Assembly: GCF_014648055.1 (NCBI RefSeq)
Contig: NZ_BMQJ01000005.1
Coordinates: forward strand, 62,001-126,000
Direction of reading: 5' to 3'
Origin: Streptosporangium pseudovulgare
Lineage (GTDB): Bacteria; Actinomycetota; Actinomycetes; Streptosporangiales; Streptosporangiaceae
DNA length: 64,000 nucleotides
How positions within the stretch are numbered: the stretch's first letter is position 1; each line of letters begins with the position of its first letter. The position numbers and the translations under genes were made by a program. The notes under the pieces were generated by a model. It worked only from the letters and a program-made list of their open reading frames with translations, did not search any database and was not told the origin of the DNA. Below, in pieces: positions 25,982-33,362 of the stretch.

Positions 25982-26965
25982 TCAGCGGCCGGAACCGTGG
26001 CGGGCCGGACCGCCGCGCAGCAGGGCCTCCCCGAGCGGGGTCAGCGTGTGCAGCACGGCGCTGCCCGTCCGCACCGTCGAGACGAGCCCGGCGTTGCGCA
26101 GGACCGCCGCGTGCTGGCTGGCGGAGGCGGGTGAGACGCCGGTCCGCTCGGCCAGCGCCGTGGTGGTGGCGGGCCTGCGCAGGGCGGCGAGCACGGCGGC
26201 CCGGGTACGGCCGAGCAGCGGCCCCAGGACGGCCGAGGCGCCGTCCGGCCGCTCCTCCGGGGCCATGGGGTACACCAGGGCGACGGTCCCGCCGGGCCGA
26301 TAGCCCACCACAGGAGCGGACGCGAAGTACGACGGGACCAGCGTCAGCCCGCGCCCGCACAGCGGGATGTCGTGGGTGCCGGCCGTACCGACGTGCAGGG
26401 TCGGCGGCTCCCACCGGCAGGCGACGCCGAGGGTGGCGAGGAGGGCGTCGACGCCGCCCCGCATCAGCGCCTCGGCGCGGAGCGCGCGGTCGGCCGCGGC
26501 GGCCGACCGGATCCGCGGCCACAGCGGCTCCACCGACGCGGTGAAGTAGTCGTCCAGTTCGCTGACGAGGGTCCGCCGCGCCGCCGCGCCGCCGTCGGCG
26601 AGCTCCCGGTACCACCCGGAGACCTCCCGGGAGGGGGTCAGATGGCTCAGATCGACGGCGAGCTCGGCGCCGGGCGTCCGCCTGATCCGCTCGATGCCCG
26701 CGGAGAAGTCACCGGCGTCCGGCTGGCACAGGAAGGCCGGCATCGCCGCGTCGCAGGAGACGAGGTCGAGGAGTCTGCCGACGCGGGCCCCCTGACCGGT
26801 GACCATCTCCCTGTTCCATTCGAGGACGGCGGGCCGGGACCAGCCCGTGCCGCCCGGCGCGCCACGGAGCCGGCGCAGGCTCAGGCCGATCTCCAGCAGC
26901 GCGTCCGGGGCCGGGGCGAGCGTGACCCTGCGCAGGTCCGTCTCGGTGAAGTGCAGGCGGATCAT
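25982..26965 (-). CDS. ArsR-like winged-helix regulator with long N-terminal domain
   Basis: 327 residues from ATG 26965, chosen for GGGAGG 8 nt upstream. The C-terminal domain (about 245-315) is a winged helix: LLGRTRAAVLAAL, then TTTALAERTGVSPASASQHAAVLR and a wing with TGSAVLHTLT. The N-terminal 230 residues are of the type seen in actinobacterial ArsR-like proteins (possibly DUF5937; unverified), with no obvious metal-binding cysteines apart from a few scattered ones. It is a probable repressor of unknown ligand and is divergent from the AraC-family gene. Confidence 0.82.
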   Translation of the reverse strand: MIRLHFTETDLRRVTLAPAPDALLEIGLSLRRLRGAPGGTGWSRPAVLEWNREMVTGQGARVGRLLDLVSCDAAMPAFLCQPDAGDFSAGIERIRRTPGAELAVDLSHLTPSREVSGWYRELADGGAAARRTLVSELDDYFTASVEPLWPRIRSAAAADRALRAEALMRGGVDALLATLGVACRWEPPTLHVGTAGTHDIPLCGRGLTLVPSYFASAPVVGYRPGGTVALVYPMAPEERPDGASAVLGPLLGRTRAAVLAALRRPATTTALAERTGVSPASASQHAAVLRNAGLVSTVRTGSAVLHTLTPLGEALLRGGPARHGSGR

Positions 26966-27124
26966 GCCGGTTACCTCCCGTCCGGAACCCCTTTTCGACC
27001 AGAGCTGAAAGGCGTTGCCTCCCGCGGCCGCCCGAATGATGCTCTGGAGGCGTGCCCGGAGCACGTGCCAGGCCGGGGCCCGGGGTGCACGCCGGGACAC
27101 CGCGGCGACCGGCAGGAGGAGATC

Positions 27125-27301
27125 ATGCGCCTCGACGATACCGGGCCGGACGGCTTCCGGAAGGGGATCGCTCCCCCGCCCCGGAGGCCGTCCGGCCCGG
27201 CGGCTTCGGGGCCCGGGAGCCGGGACGCACCGGTCCCGGTGGACTTCGCGATCACTCGACGGGGAAGAGATGACGCTTTCTCACACGCTCCGGCTGGATG
27301 A
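27125..27301 (+). CDS. Possible 58-residue ORF upstream of the AraC-family gene
   Basis: ATG 27125 has an excellent ribosome binding site (AGGAGGA, 4 nt spacing). The ORF encodes a Pro/Gly/Arg-rich peptide without recognisable domains and overlaps the first 32 nt of the AraC-family gene in another frame. It may be a coupled leader peptide or a decayed gene start. In the 304-nt gap between the ArsR-like and AraC-like genes nothing else is visible. Confidence 0.35.
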   Translation: MRLDDTGPDGFRKGIAPPPRRPSGPAASGPGSRDAPVPVDFAITRRGRDDAFSHAPAG

Positions 27302-27998
27302 CCTTCCAGCCCGCAACCGTTTCGACGCCTGGCGGGAGGCCGACGGGCGGTCGGTGGTCTCGGTGGAGACGTCCAGCCCCGAGGCCGACGGCCTGATCCT
27401 GCGGTTCCCCCACGGGGCGCTGCCGCTTTCCCGCGCGGAGGTCGAGCGCCTCCTGGCGCGGAGGCTGCCCGGTCATGAGGGCGTCGGCGCGCTCCTCGCC
27501 GACCTCCTGCGGGACCATTCCGCGCAGCGCGCCTCCCATGTCCCCGGCGTGGACGCACGGGTCGTCACCGCCGTCCTCGACCTGCTCGCGGCTCTCCTGA
27601 CCCAGGAGCCGGGCGCGGACCGGCCCCCGGCGGACACCTCCCACGCGAGCACGGTCGCGCGCGTCCAGGCGTTCATCGAGCACAGGCTGGCCGACCCCGG
27701 TCTCTCCCCCGCGCTCGTCGCCGCCGAACACCACGTCTCCGTCCGCCACCTGCAGAAGCTCTTCGAGGAGCAGGGGCTGAGCGTGGCCGACTGGATCCGG
27801 CGGCGCCGGCTCGAACGCTGCCGCCGCGACCTCGCCGACCCCGCGCGGAACGACCTGCCGGTCCGCGCCGTCGCCGCCCGGTGGGGCTTCACCAGCGAGT
27901 CGCACTTCAACCGGGCGTTCCGCGCGGCGTACGGCGCACCGCCCGCGACCTACCGCCGCCGCCTGCGGGAGTCGGGAGACCCTCGAACCACCACCTGA
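27270..27998 (+). CDS. AraC-family regulator lacking most of its sensor domain
   Basis: 242 residues from ATG 27270 (GGGGAAGAG just upstream). The C-terminal 105 residues are a complete AraC DNA-binding domain: LVAAEHHVSVRHLQKLFEEQG as first helix-turn-helix and VRAVAARWGFTSESHFNRAFR as second, ending in GAPPATYRRR. The N-terminus begins like an AraC_binding_2 sensor (LDDLPARNRFDAWREA) but passes after about 25 residues into the segment that normally ends this domain (FPHGALPLSRAEVERLLARRLPG). About 80-100 residues of the usual cupin-like sensor thus appear to be deleted in frame. It may act constitutively or as a competitor of a full-length relative. Confidence 0.85.
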   Translation: MTLSHTLRLDDLPARNRFDAWREADGRSVVSVETSSPEADGLILRFPHGALPLSRAEVERLLARRLPGHEGVGALLADLLRDHSAQRASHVPGVDARVVTAVLDLLAALLTQEPGADRPPADTSHASTVARVQAFIEHRLADPGLSPALVAAEHHVSVRHLQKLFEEQGLSVADWIRRRRLERCRRDLADPARNDLPVRAVAARWGFTSESHFNRAFRAAYGAPPATYRRRLRESGDPRTTT

Positions 27999-28008
27999 CG
28001 AAACGACT

Positions 28009-28057
28009 GCCGGGCGCGCCGCCGGCCCTCGGGGAGGGGCCCGGCGGCACGCCCGGC
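28009..28057. terminator. Strong bidirectional hairpin
   Basis: A stem of about 18-20 bp with one mismatch (GCCGGGCG-c-GCCGCCGG against CCGGCGGC-a-CGCCCGGC) follows the AraC-family stop codon by 11 nt and faces the convergent secreted-protein gene. Confidence 0.75.
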
Positions 28058-28117
28058 GGTCGTCGGCGGATCACAGCGGACTCGGCCTCTTCGACGTCGC
28101 TCCCACCGGCGCGGCCG

Positions 28118-28462
28118 TCACTGGCACCACGACGCCTTGAGCCGGGAGACGAAGAGCTCCGTCACCTTGGGCTCCAGCTGCAGCTGGATGGTCTGCCAGT
28201 CGCAGAAGTAGATCTTCTTGCCGCTGCTGACCTTCACGTACCCGGACCACCCGCCCGCGTAGAGGTGGTCGCCGTAGGAGTTCAGGCCGTAGCTGCCCCA
28301 GTTGTTGTAGGTCTTCACGCAGATGCTGGTACCGCACTCGTAGTAGTACTTCAGGTCGGTGCTCGCCGCCTGCGACGCGGAGGCCGACCCGGGGGTGAGG
28401 GCGATCCCGGCCGCCATACCCGCCGCCGCGATCATGGTCATCAGCTTCGCCATACGCCTCAT
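28118..28462 (-). CDS. Small secreted protein with four cysteines, unknown function
   Basis: 114 residues from ATG 28462, preferred over ATG 28468 because GGAGG is 7 nt away from it and only 1 nt from the other. A signal peptide (1-30) ends near ASAS. The mature protein (about 84 residues) is Tyr/Trp/Gly-rich with cysteines at 43, 48, 87 and 113, enough for two disulfides, and reads like a small beta-rich extracellular domain (GGWSGYVKVSSGKKIYFCDW). I do not recognise the family; inhibitor or binding-protein roles are possible. It is transcribed alone, convergent with the AraC-family gene. Confidence 0.78.
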   Translation of the reverse strand: MRRMAKLMTMIAAAGMAAGIALTPGSASASQAASTDLKYYYECGTSICVKTYNNWGSYGLNSYGDHLYAGGWSGYVKVSSGKKIYFCDWQTIQLQLEPKVTELFVSRLKASWCQ

Positions 28463-28776
28463 GAACATGCCTCCCTGTTTGTCACAGCACTTCGGCCTGA
28501 CCCATTCCGGTTCACGGCTTTCGGGTCCAGGCGATGGTGACACGGGCGAGATCCCGCAATGTTGCCTCTCCGCGAACGATGTCTTGCACATCCGCGCATC
28601 CCGGGAGCGGGCCGCCCCTGCGCCGGTCGCCCGGAACGGCGCCGCCGTGACCGCGGTGGCCTCGCCGTACAAGGTCGCGGCGGCTCCGTACGTGCAGGAC
28701 CTGCACCACCGCGCGGTGCCCGGCAGGCACCGCGCGGCGCGCGGACCCCGACCCTTCCCATTGGGATGTTCACATA
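28463..28776. other. Intergenic region without a gene
   Basis: The 365-nt divergent gap between the secreted protein (minus) and the TetR fusion (plus) holds no ORF with coding character. Only its right end is AT-rich and carries the probable promoter and operator of the TetR gene. Confidence 0.5.
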
Positions 28777-28801
28777 ATCTGGATTCAGTGAGTATCCTGA
28801 T
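28777..28801 (+). promoter_or_regulatory. Inverted repeat over a putative promoter of the TetR operon
   Basis: ATCTGGAT (28777-28784) and ATCCTGAT (28794-28801) form a 7/8 inverted repeat with a 9-nt centre. It overlaps a possible -35 TTCACA (28769-28774) and -10 TATCCT (18-nt spacing) just upstream of the TetR-family gene, which fits an autoregulatory operator. Confidence 0.5.
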
Positions 28802-28827
28802 GCCGTGATGACGGGTGAGGAGTGGTG

Positions 28828-29994
28828 ATGGCGCGGTTGACCCGGGCGCAACAGCAGGAGCGCACCCGCGCGGCGGTGCTGGCCGCGGCGGGGCGCGAGT
28901 TCGCCGAGCACGGATACGCCGGGGCGAAGGTGGACCGGATCGCCGAGCGGGCCGAGATGACCCGCGGCGCGGTGTACTCGAACTTCCCGACCAAGCGCGC
29001 GCTGTACCTGGCGGTACTGGCCGACCTGGTCGAACGCTCCGCCGACGAGGCCGGCCAGACCGACGGGACCGATGTAATCACCGGAACCGCCGGGACCGCC
29101 GGGGCCGCCGGGCAGGCCCCGCGTCCGTCGCCGGGCTCGGTGGCCGGGGCGCTGGGCTCCTTCGCCCGGGCCTGGCTCGAACGGCTGCCGCTGACCGGCG
29201 ACTCACCGGCCGACGGCCACCTGCGGCTGCGCTCGCTGACCGGCGTGCTCGACGACGAACCGGCCCGGACCGCGCTGGCCCAGACCGCCCGGCTGGAGGC
29301 GTTGCTGCTCGCCCTCGCACTGGAGTCGTACCCGCCGCCGAGCGTCCGGCGGGTACGGCTGGCCGAGCTGGTGCTGACGTTGCTGAACGGCTCGGCGGGC
29401 CTGGCCGAGACCGCGCCCGGGTTCGGCGACCCGTTCGACGTGGTGCGCGCCTGCGACCATCTGGCCGGGATCGACCTGGCGGACGCCTGGGACCCGCCGC
29501 ACCTGCCCTACGTCTCCCCGGCGCGCCCCTGCGACGACCCCTGGGCACCGCCGGCCGGGATGTCCGACCGGATCACCGGCCGCCGGATCGACCTCGGCGA
29601 CGACGGCGTGATCGCGGTCCTGGGGGCCGGGCGGCTGGCCGCGGCGGAGGAGGCCGTCCGCGGCGCCCTCCCGGGCGACCGGGTGACGGTGGTCGTCGTG
29701 ACGGGCGACCCGGCCGAGATCGGCCGTCTGGTACGGCTCAGGGTCGACGACCTCACCGCGTGCCTGCGGCGCGTGTTCGCCCCCGGCGCGTGGCCGCCCC
29801 TCCGCCTGGTGCTCGACGATCGCGCCCTGGTCGCCACGGCCCTCGGTCTGCCGGGCGTCGGCGACGCGACCGAGACCGCCGTGCGGGTCAGGGACGGCAG
29901 GATCGTCGCCCGGGCCGACGGCCGGGGCGCGGCCCACGCCGCGGCGGCCGCCGGTGCTCCGGACGCCACGCGACACGGCGGGCCCGGGGCATGA
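28828..29994 (+). CDS. TetR-family regulator fused to an extra C-terminal domain
   Basis: 388 residues from ATG 28828 (GAGGAG 5 nt upstream). Residues about 8-60 are a TetR helix-turn-helix (VLAAAGREFAEHGYAGAKVDRIAERAEMTRG, shortened here as AGAKVDRIAE; then VYSNFPTKRALY). The helical ligand-binding part runs to about 220. Instead of ending there, the protein continues for about 165 residues with alternating strands and helices (GVIAVLGAGRLAAAEEAV, DRVTVVVVTGDPAEIG, LRLVLDDRALVATALGL), suggestive of a thioredoxin- or Rossmann-like fold that I cannot name. Its stop codon overlaps the next start (ATGA). It probably controls the three-gene operon, with the extra domain sensing an input. Confidence 0.82.
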   Translation: MARLTRAQQQERTRAAVLAAAGREFAEHGYAGAKVDRIAERAEMTRGAVYSNFPTKRALYLAVLADLVERSADEAGQTDGTDVITGTAGTAGAAGQAPRPSPGSVAGALGSFARAWLERLPLTGDSPADGHLRLRSLTGVLDDEPARTALAQTARLEALLLALALESYPPPSVRRVRLAELVLTLLNGSAGLAETAPGFGDPFDVVRACDHLAGIDLADAWDPPHLPYVSPARPCDDPWAPPAGMSDRITGRRIDLGDDGVIAVLGAGRLAAAEEAVRGALPGDRVTVVVVTGDPAEIGRLVRLRVDDLTACLRRVFAPGAWPPLRLVLDDRALVATALGLPGVGDATETAVRVRDGRIVARADGRGAAHAAAAAGAPDATRHGGPGA

Positions 29995-30608
29995 CGGCCT
30001 CTCCGACCGGTGACGACCTGCTGGTGCTCCACGCCCTCCGCTGCGCCGGGTTCACCGACCTGGCCAGGGTGGCCGCGGTGACGGGACTCGGCGAGTCCGA
30101 CGCCGAGTCCGAGCTCATCACCCTCGCCACCGCGGGCCACGTCACGTACACGGCGGGCGTCTTCGGCGGGTGGGGCCTCACCGAGGCCGGCCGGGCCGCC
30201 GACGCCCGGCGGATCACCGAGGAGCTGGAGGCGGCCGGCGCCCGGACCGCCGTGGCCGGCGCGTACGAACGCTTCCTCGTCCTCAACCCGGAGCTGCTCG
30301 ACATCTGCGGGGCCTGGCAGCTGCGCCCCGTCGGCGGGGCGACGACGGTGAACGACCACACCGACCCCGCCTACGACGCCCGGGTTCTCGGCCGGCTCGC
30401 CGACCTCGACCGGCGTGCCCAGGCGGTCTGCGCGGACCTGTCCGCGGCGCTGCCGCGATTCGGGCGGTACCGCATCCGCCTCGCCGACGCGCTCGCGCGG
30501 GCGGCTTCGGGCGACCTCGACTACGTGACGGACGACATGGCGTCGTACCACACGGTGTGGTTCCAGCTCCACGAGGACCTGCTCGCCACCCTGGGCATCC
30601 CCCGATGA
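29991..30608 (+). CDS. Winged-helix-like protein linked to the PPDK-like gene
   Basis: 205 residues. It overlaps both neighbours by 4 nt (ATGA on each side), so the three genes are translationally coupled. The N-terminal 70 residues look like a winged helix (VLHALRCAGFTDLARVAAVTG, here the helix pair around DLARVAAVTG; then GHVTYTAGVFGGWGLTEAGRA). The remainder is helical, with a conserved-looking middle part (VLNPELLDICGAWQLRP) and an acidic C-terminal region. No catalytic motif is seen. Likely roles are a partner or regulator of the PPDK-like phosphotransferase or a DNA-binding co-regulator with the TetR fusion. Confidence 0.7.
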   Translation: MTASPTGDDLLVLHALRCAGFTDLARVAAVTGLGESDAESELITLATAGHVTYTAGVFGGWGLTEAGRAADARRITEELEAAGARTAVAGAYERFLVLNPELLDICGAWQLRPVGGATTVNDHTDPAYDARVLGRLADLDRRAQAVCADLSAALPRFGRYRIRLADALARAASGDLDYVTDDMASYHTVWFQLHEDLLATLGIPR

Positions 30609-32236
30609 GGTGGATCCACCCGCTCTCGCCGGACACCGGGGAGACGGCCGACGTCATCGGCGGCAAGGCGTACGGCCTCGTCCTGCTGCGGCGGCTCGGG
30701 CTGCCCGTGCCGCCGGGGTTCGTCATCGGCACCGACGCGTGCCGCGCCTTCCTCCGTGACGGGCGACTGCCCGACGGCCTCGACGACGAGCTCGCGGTCG
30801 CCGTCGCCGCCCTCGAAGAGACCACGGATCGCAGGCTCGGCGGGCCGGGGAGACCACTGGCGGTGTCCGTCCGCTCCGGCGCGCGCGAGTCGATGCCCGG
30901 CATGATGACCACGATCCTCAATCTCGGCCTCACCGCCGCGGCCACGGCGGCGCTGGAGACGGAGACGGAGACGGACGACACCCGGTTCGCGCTCGACGCG
31001 CGGCTGAGGTTCCTGTACGGCTTCGCCACCGCGACCACGGACCTGACCGCGGAGGCCCTCGACGCCGTCGTGAACGAGGCGACCGGCCACGATCCCGGCG
31101 ACGCCCGGCGCCTGTCCCGTGCGATCCACGAGGTCGAGGCCGCCATCGGGCGGCGCGCCGGCCGGCCCGTTCCGGACGACGCGGCCGAGCAGCTCAGGCT
31201 GGCCGTCGCGGCGGTCTTCTCCTCGTGGGACACGCCGCGCGCGACCACCTACCGCGAGCTGCACGCCATCCCGCACGACCTCGGCACGGCCGTGATCGTG
31301 CAGGCGATGGTGTTCGGGAACCGCGACGACCGCAGCGGCACCGGTGTCGCGTTCAGCCGCGACCCCAACACCGGCGAACCCGTCCCGTTCGGCGAGGTCC
31401 TCTTCGGCCGCCAGGGTGAGGACGTGGTCTCGGGCAGATCGTCGACCCTCCCCCTGCGCGACCTGGCCGACCGGGAGCCGGAGGTGTGGACCGCCCTTCT
31501 GGACGCCCTGGACCGCGTGGAGGCGCACCACCGCGACACGTGCTACCTGGAGTTCACCTTCGAGGCCGGTGAGCTGTGGCTCCTGCAGGCCCGGCCGGGC
31601 CGGTTCACCGGCGCCGCCGCCGTCCGTCTCGCGACCGATCTCGCCGACGAGGGCGTGATCGGACGCCACGAGGCGCTGCTCAGGGTCTCCCCCCACGATC
31701 TCCGGCACGCCCGCACCCGCCGCCTGGCCGCGACCGGCGGGGCCGGCGTCCTCGCCCGCGGGCTGGGGGCCTGTCCGGGCGTCGTGGCCGGCCGCGTGGC
31801 GACCACCGCGGACGGTGCGGTCCGGATGGCCGCGGAGGGCCCCGTCATCCTCGTGCGGCCGGAGACCTCACCGCTCGACATGCGCGGCATCGCCGTCGCC
31901 GCCGGGATCGTCACCGCCCGCGGCGGCCCGGCCAGCCACGCCGCGATCGTCGCTCGGACGATGGGCAAACCGGCCGTCGTGGGTGTCGCGGGCCTCACCG
32001 TCACCGGCGCCTCCGTGCGGGCCGGCGGGCAGGTGCTCCCCGAGGGGACGCTCATCTCCATCGACGGGACCGGCGGCGAGGTCGTCCTCGGCAGCCCGTC
32101 CGTCACCACGGCCGCGACCGACCCCCATCTGCTCCGCCTGCTCGAATGGGCCGACGAGGTCTCGGGCGACACCTCCGGCCGCCCCGCCGACCAGCGCCTC
32201 CACGCGGCCCACGCCGCCCTCCGGCGGCACCCCTGA
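30605..32236 (+). CDS. PPDK-like protein: ATP-grasp plus phospho-His domain, no PEP barrel
   Basis: 543 residues. The N-terminal 340 match the ATP-grasp half of pyruvate phosphate dikinase: IGGKAYGLVLLRRLGLPVPPGF, shown by GGKAYGL, then VRSGARESMPGMM. Residues 375-500 are the swivelling phospho-His domain with GGPASHAAIVAR (His445) and MGKPAVVGV. The C-terminal PEP/pyruvate-binding TIM barrel of PPDK (about 350 residues) is absent, and the downstream sequence does not continue it in any frame. The enzyme could phosphorylate its own His with ATP and pass the phosphate to an unknown small molecule or protein, as rifampin phosphotransferase does with a drug. It overlaps the upstream gene by 4 nt. 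Confidence 0.87.
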   Translation: MRWIHPLSPDTGETADVIGGKAYGLVLLRRLGLPVPPGFVIGTDACRAFLRDGRLPDGLDDELAVAVAALEETTDRRLGGPGRPLAVSVRSGARESMPGMMTTILNLGLTAAATAALETETETDDTRFALDARLRFLYGFATATTDLTAEALDAVVNEATGHDPGDARRLSRAIHEVEAAIGRRAGRPVPDDAAEQLRLAVAAVFSSWDTPRATTYRELHAIPHDLGTAVIVQAMVFGNRDDRSGTGVAFSRDPNTGEPVPFGEVLFGRQGEDVVSGRSSTLPLRDLADREPEVWTALLDALDRVEAHHRDTCYLEFTFEAGELWLLQARPGRFTGAAAVRLATDLADEGVIGRHEALLRVSPHDLRHARTRRLAATGGAGVLARGLGACPGVVAGRVATTADGAVRMAAEGPVILVRPETSPLDMRGIAVAAGIVTARGGPASHAAIVARTMGKPAVVGVAGLTVTGASVRAGGQVLPEGTLISIDGTGGEVVLGSPSVTTAATDPHLLRLLEWADEVSGDTSGRPADQRLHAAHAALRRHP

Positions 32237-32384
32237 CGCGGCCGAGGAGGATCCGACGGGTCTCGGGCTGAACAGGCTCCGGGCGCCGGGCGAGCGGCCG
32301 CGCCGCCGTGGACGACCGGTCCGAACATGACGAACCCCGCCGCCCGGACCGCGGCGGCGGGGTCCACACACATGCCGGCGGCTG

Positions 32385-32455
32385 CTTCAGCAGTCGGCGG
32401 GCCGTCACCATGCGCTGGATCTGGCTGGTGCCCTCGTAGATCCGGGTGTTCTCCG
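32385..32455 (-). pseudogene. 3' remnant of an acyl-CoA dehydrogenase gene
   Basis: About 24 codons read, on the minus strand, NTRIYEGTSQIQRMV then TARRLLK, the invariant C-terminal end of acyl-CoA dehydrogenases including the catalytic-Glu motif IYEGT. It is closely similar at DNA level to the last codons of the intact gene at 33363. The upstream coding part stops abruptly at about 32455, where AT-richer sequence begins. It is a leftover of a rearrangement or insertion. Confidence 0.75.
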
Positions 32456-32598
32456 ACGCATGATCAGGCCATTTGCGAAAATAGCTCGATCATGGTGATG
32501 AGCAGCGGTTACGCTTGCGGGCGTCTCACGTCGATTCACGCTGCTTTCGGTACTCCCACAGAACAGCGACGGAACAGAGCAGAAGCTTGGAGGCGCCC

Positions 32599-33066
32599 GT
32601 GGCGATGCCCCGGAAGGGCTCACGGCTCATCAACGTCGACGGCGCCGCCTTCCGCTGGAGGATCCGGCGCAGGCCCGCCCACTGGCGGGACGAAAACCGG
32701 AGTCCCCTCACCGTCACCATCGAGCGGGCCGAGGAGCCGGGGTGTGTTCTCGTGGTGTCGCTCCCCTGCGCCCGGCCGGACAACTGGCGCGGGGAACGGA
32801 CGATCGCGGTCCGCCCCGCCCTCGTCGCCGGATGCATCCGGCGAGCCATCGAACAGGGATGGAACCCCGGGCGACCGGGCTCGGCATTCACCCTCACCGT
32901 CACCGAGGACGAGCTGACCGTGCTCCTGGGCGAACCGCCTCAGTACATGGTCCCCTTCCTCTGGGGCATGATCCCTGAAGGCGGAGGCATCAGGGACCTC
33001 CCTCGATGCACCGAGATCTGGAGCCGGGACGGACAGAGCACCGGTCGGGCACCTTCTGATCCGTAG
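32599..33066 (+). CDS. Conserved hypothetical protein in an accessory island
   Basis: 155 residues from GTG 32599, chosen for TGGAGG 5 nt upstream. The protein is compact, without signal peptide or membrane segment, and has a recurring pattern FRWRIRRRPAHW near the N-terminus, LVVSLPCARPDNW in the middle and TVTEDELTVLLG near the end. Proteins of this look are widespread and uncharacterised in actinomycetes, in my memory. Its upstream region (32456-32590) is visibly lower in GC than the window. Gene remnants on both sides suggest acquisition by transfer. Function unknown. Confidence 0.72.
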   Translation: MAMPRKGSRLINVDGAAFRWRIRRRPAHWRDENRSPLTVTIERAEEPGCVLVVSLPCARPDNWRGERTIAVRPALVAGCIRRAIEQGWNPGRPGSAFTLTVTEDELTVLLGEPPQYMVPFLWGMIPEGGGIRDLPRCTEIWSRDGQSTGRAPSDP

Positions 33067-33088
33067 CCGGTTCGAGATCGTCCACACG

Positions 33089-33220
33089 TCAGGCGGTAAC
33101 CGGGGGGGGCGGCGTCCGGAGGCCGCCGAGGAGGGCGTCGCGCAGGACGGTCATGACGTCGAGGCCGTGTTCGAGTGCGGTGGACAGGTAACCGCGTACG
33201 GCGCACCGGTGCTCGGCAGC
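33089..33220 (-). pseudogene. Probable transposase C-terminal remnant (IS66-like)
   Basis: On the minus strand an open segment ends at 33089 and reads RSEKAAEHRCAVRGYLST followed by ALEHGLDVMTVLRDALL. The pattern of a polar helix, GYLST and a late VLRDAL helix resembles the C-terminus of IS66-type transposases. No start, catalytic residues or terminal inverted repeats are seen, so it is a fragment. Family assignment is by impression only. Confidence 0.45.
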
Positions 33221-33316
33221 CTTCTCCGAGCGGAGCCCCCCGGCATTTCCACGGACTGCCGGCACCACCCCGATCCGGACTTCTCACGGAACAAGAGCTG
33301 GATCACGAGACGGGAA

Positions 33317-33346
33317 ACCCCGCCTCCGGCAACCGGAAGGCGGGGT
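33317..33346 (-). terminator. Terminator of the acyl-CoA dehydrogenase gene
   Basis: ACCCCGCC-T-CCGG pairs with CCGG-A-AGGCGGGGT around a 3-nt loop, 17-46 nt downstream of the minus-strand stop codon, followed on that strand by TTTCCC. Confidence 0.75.
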
Positions 33347-33362
33347 CTTCGCTGGTCAACAG

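Noticed and set aside
30605-32236. A frameshift explaining the missing PEP barrel of the PPDK-like gene
   Set aside because: No frame downstream of 32236 shows barrel motifs; the following bases lead directly into the acyl-CoA dehydrogenase remnant. The protein is short by architecture or by an old deletion.
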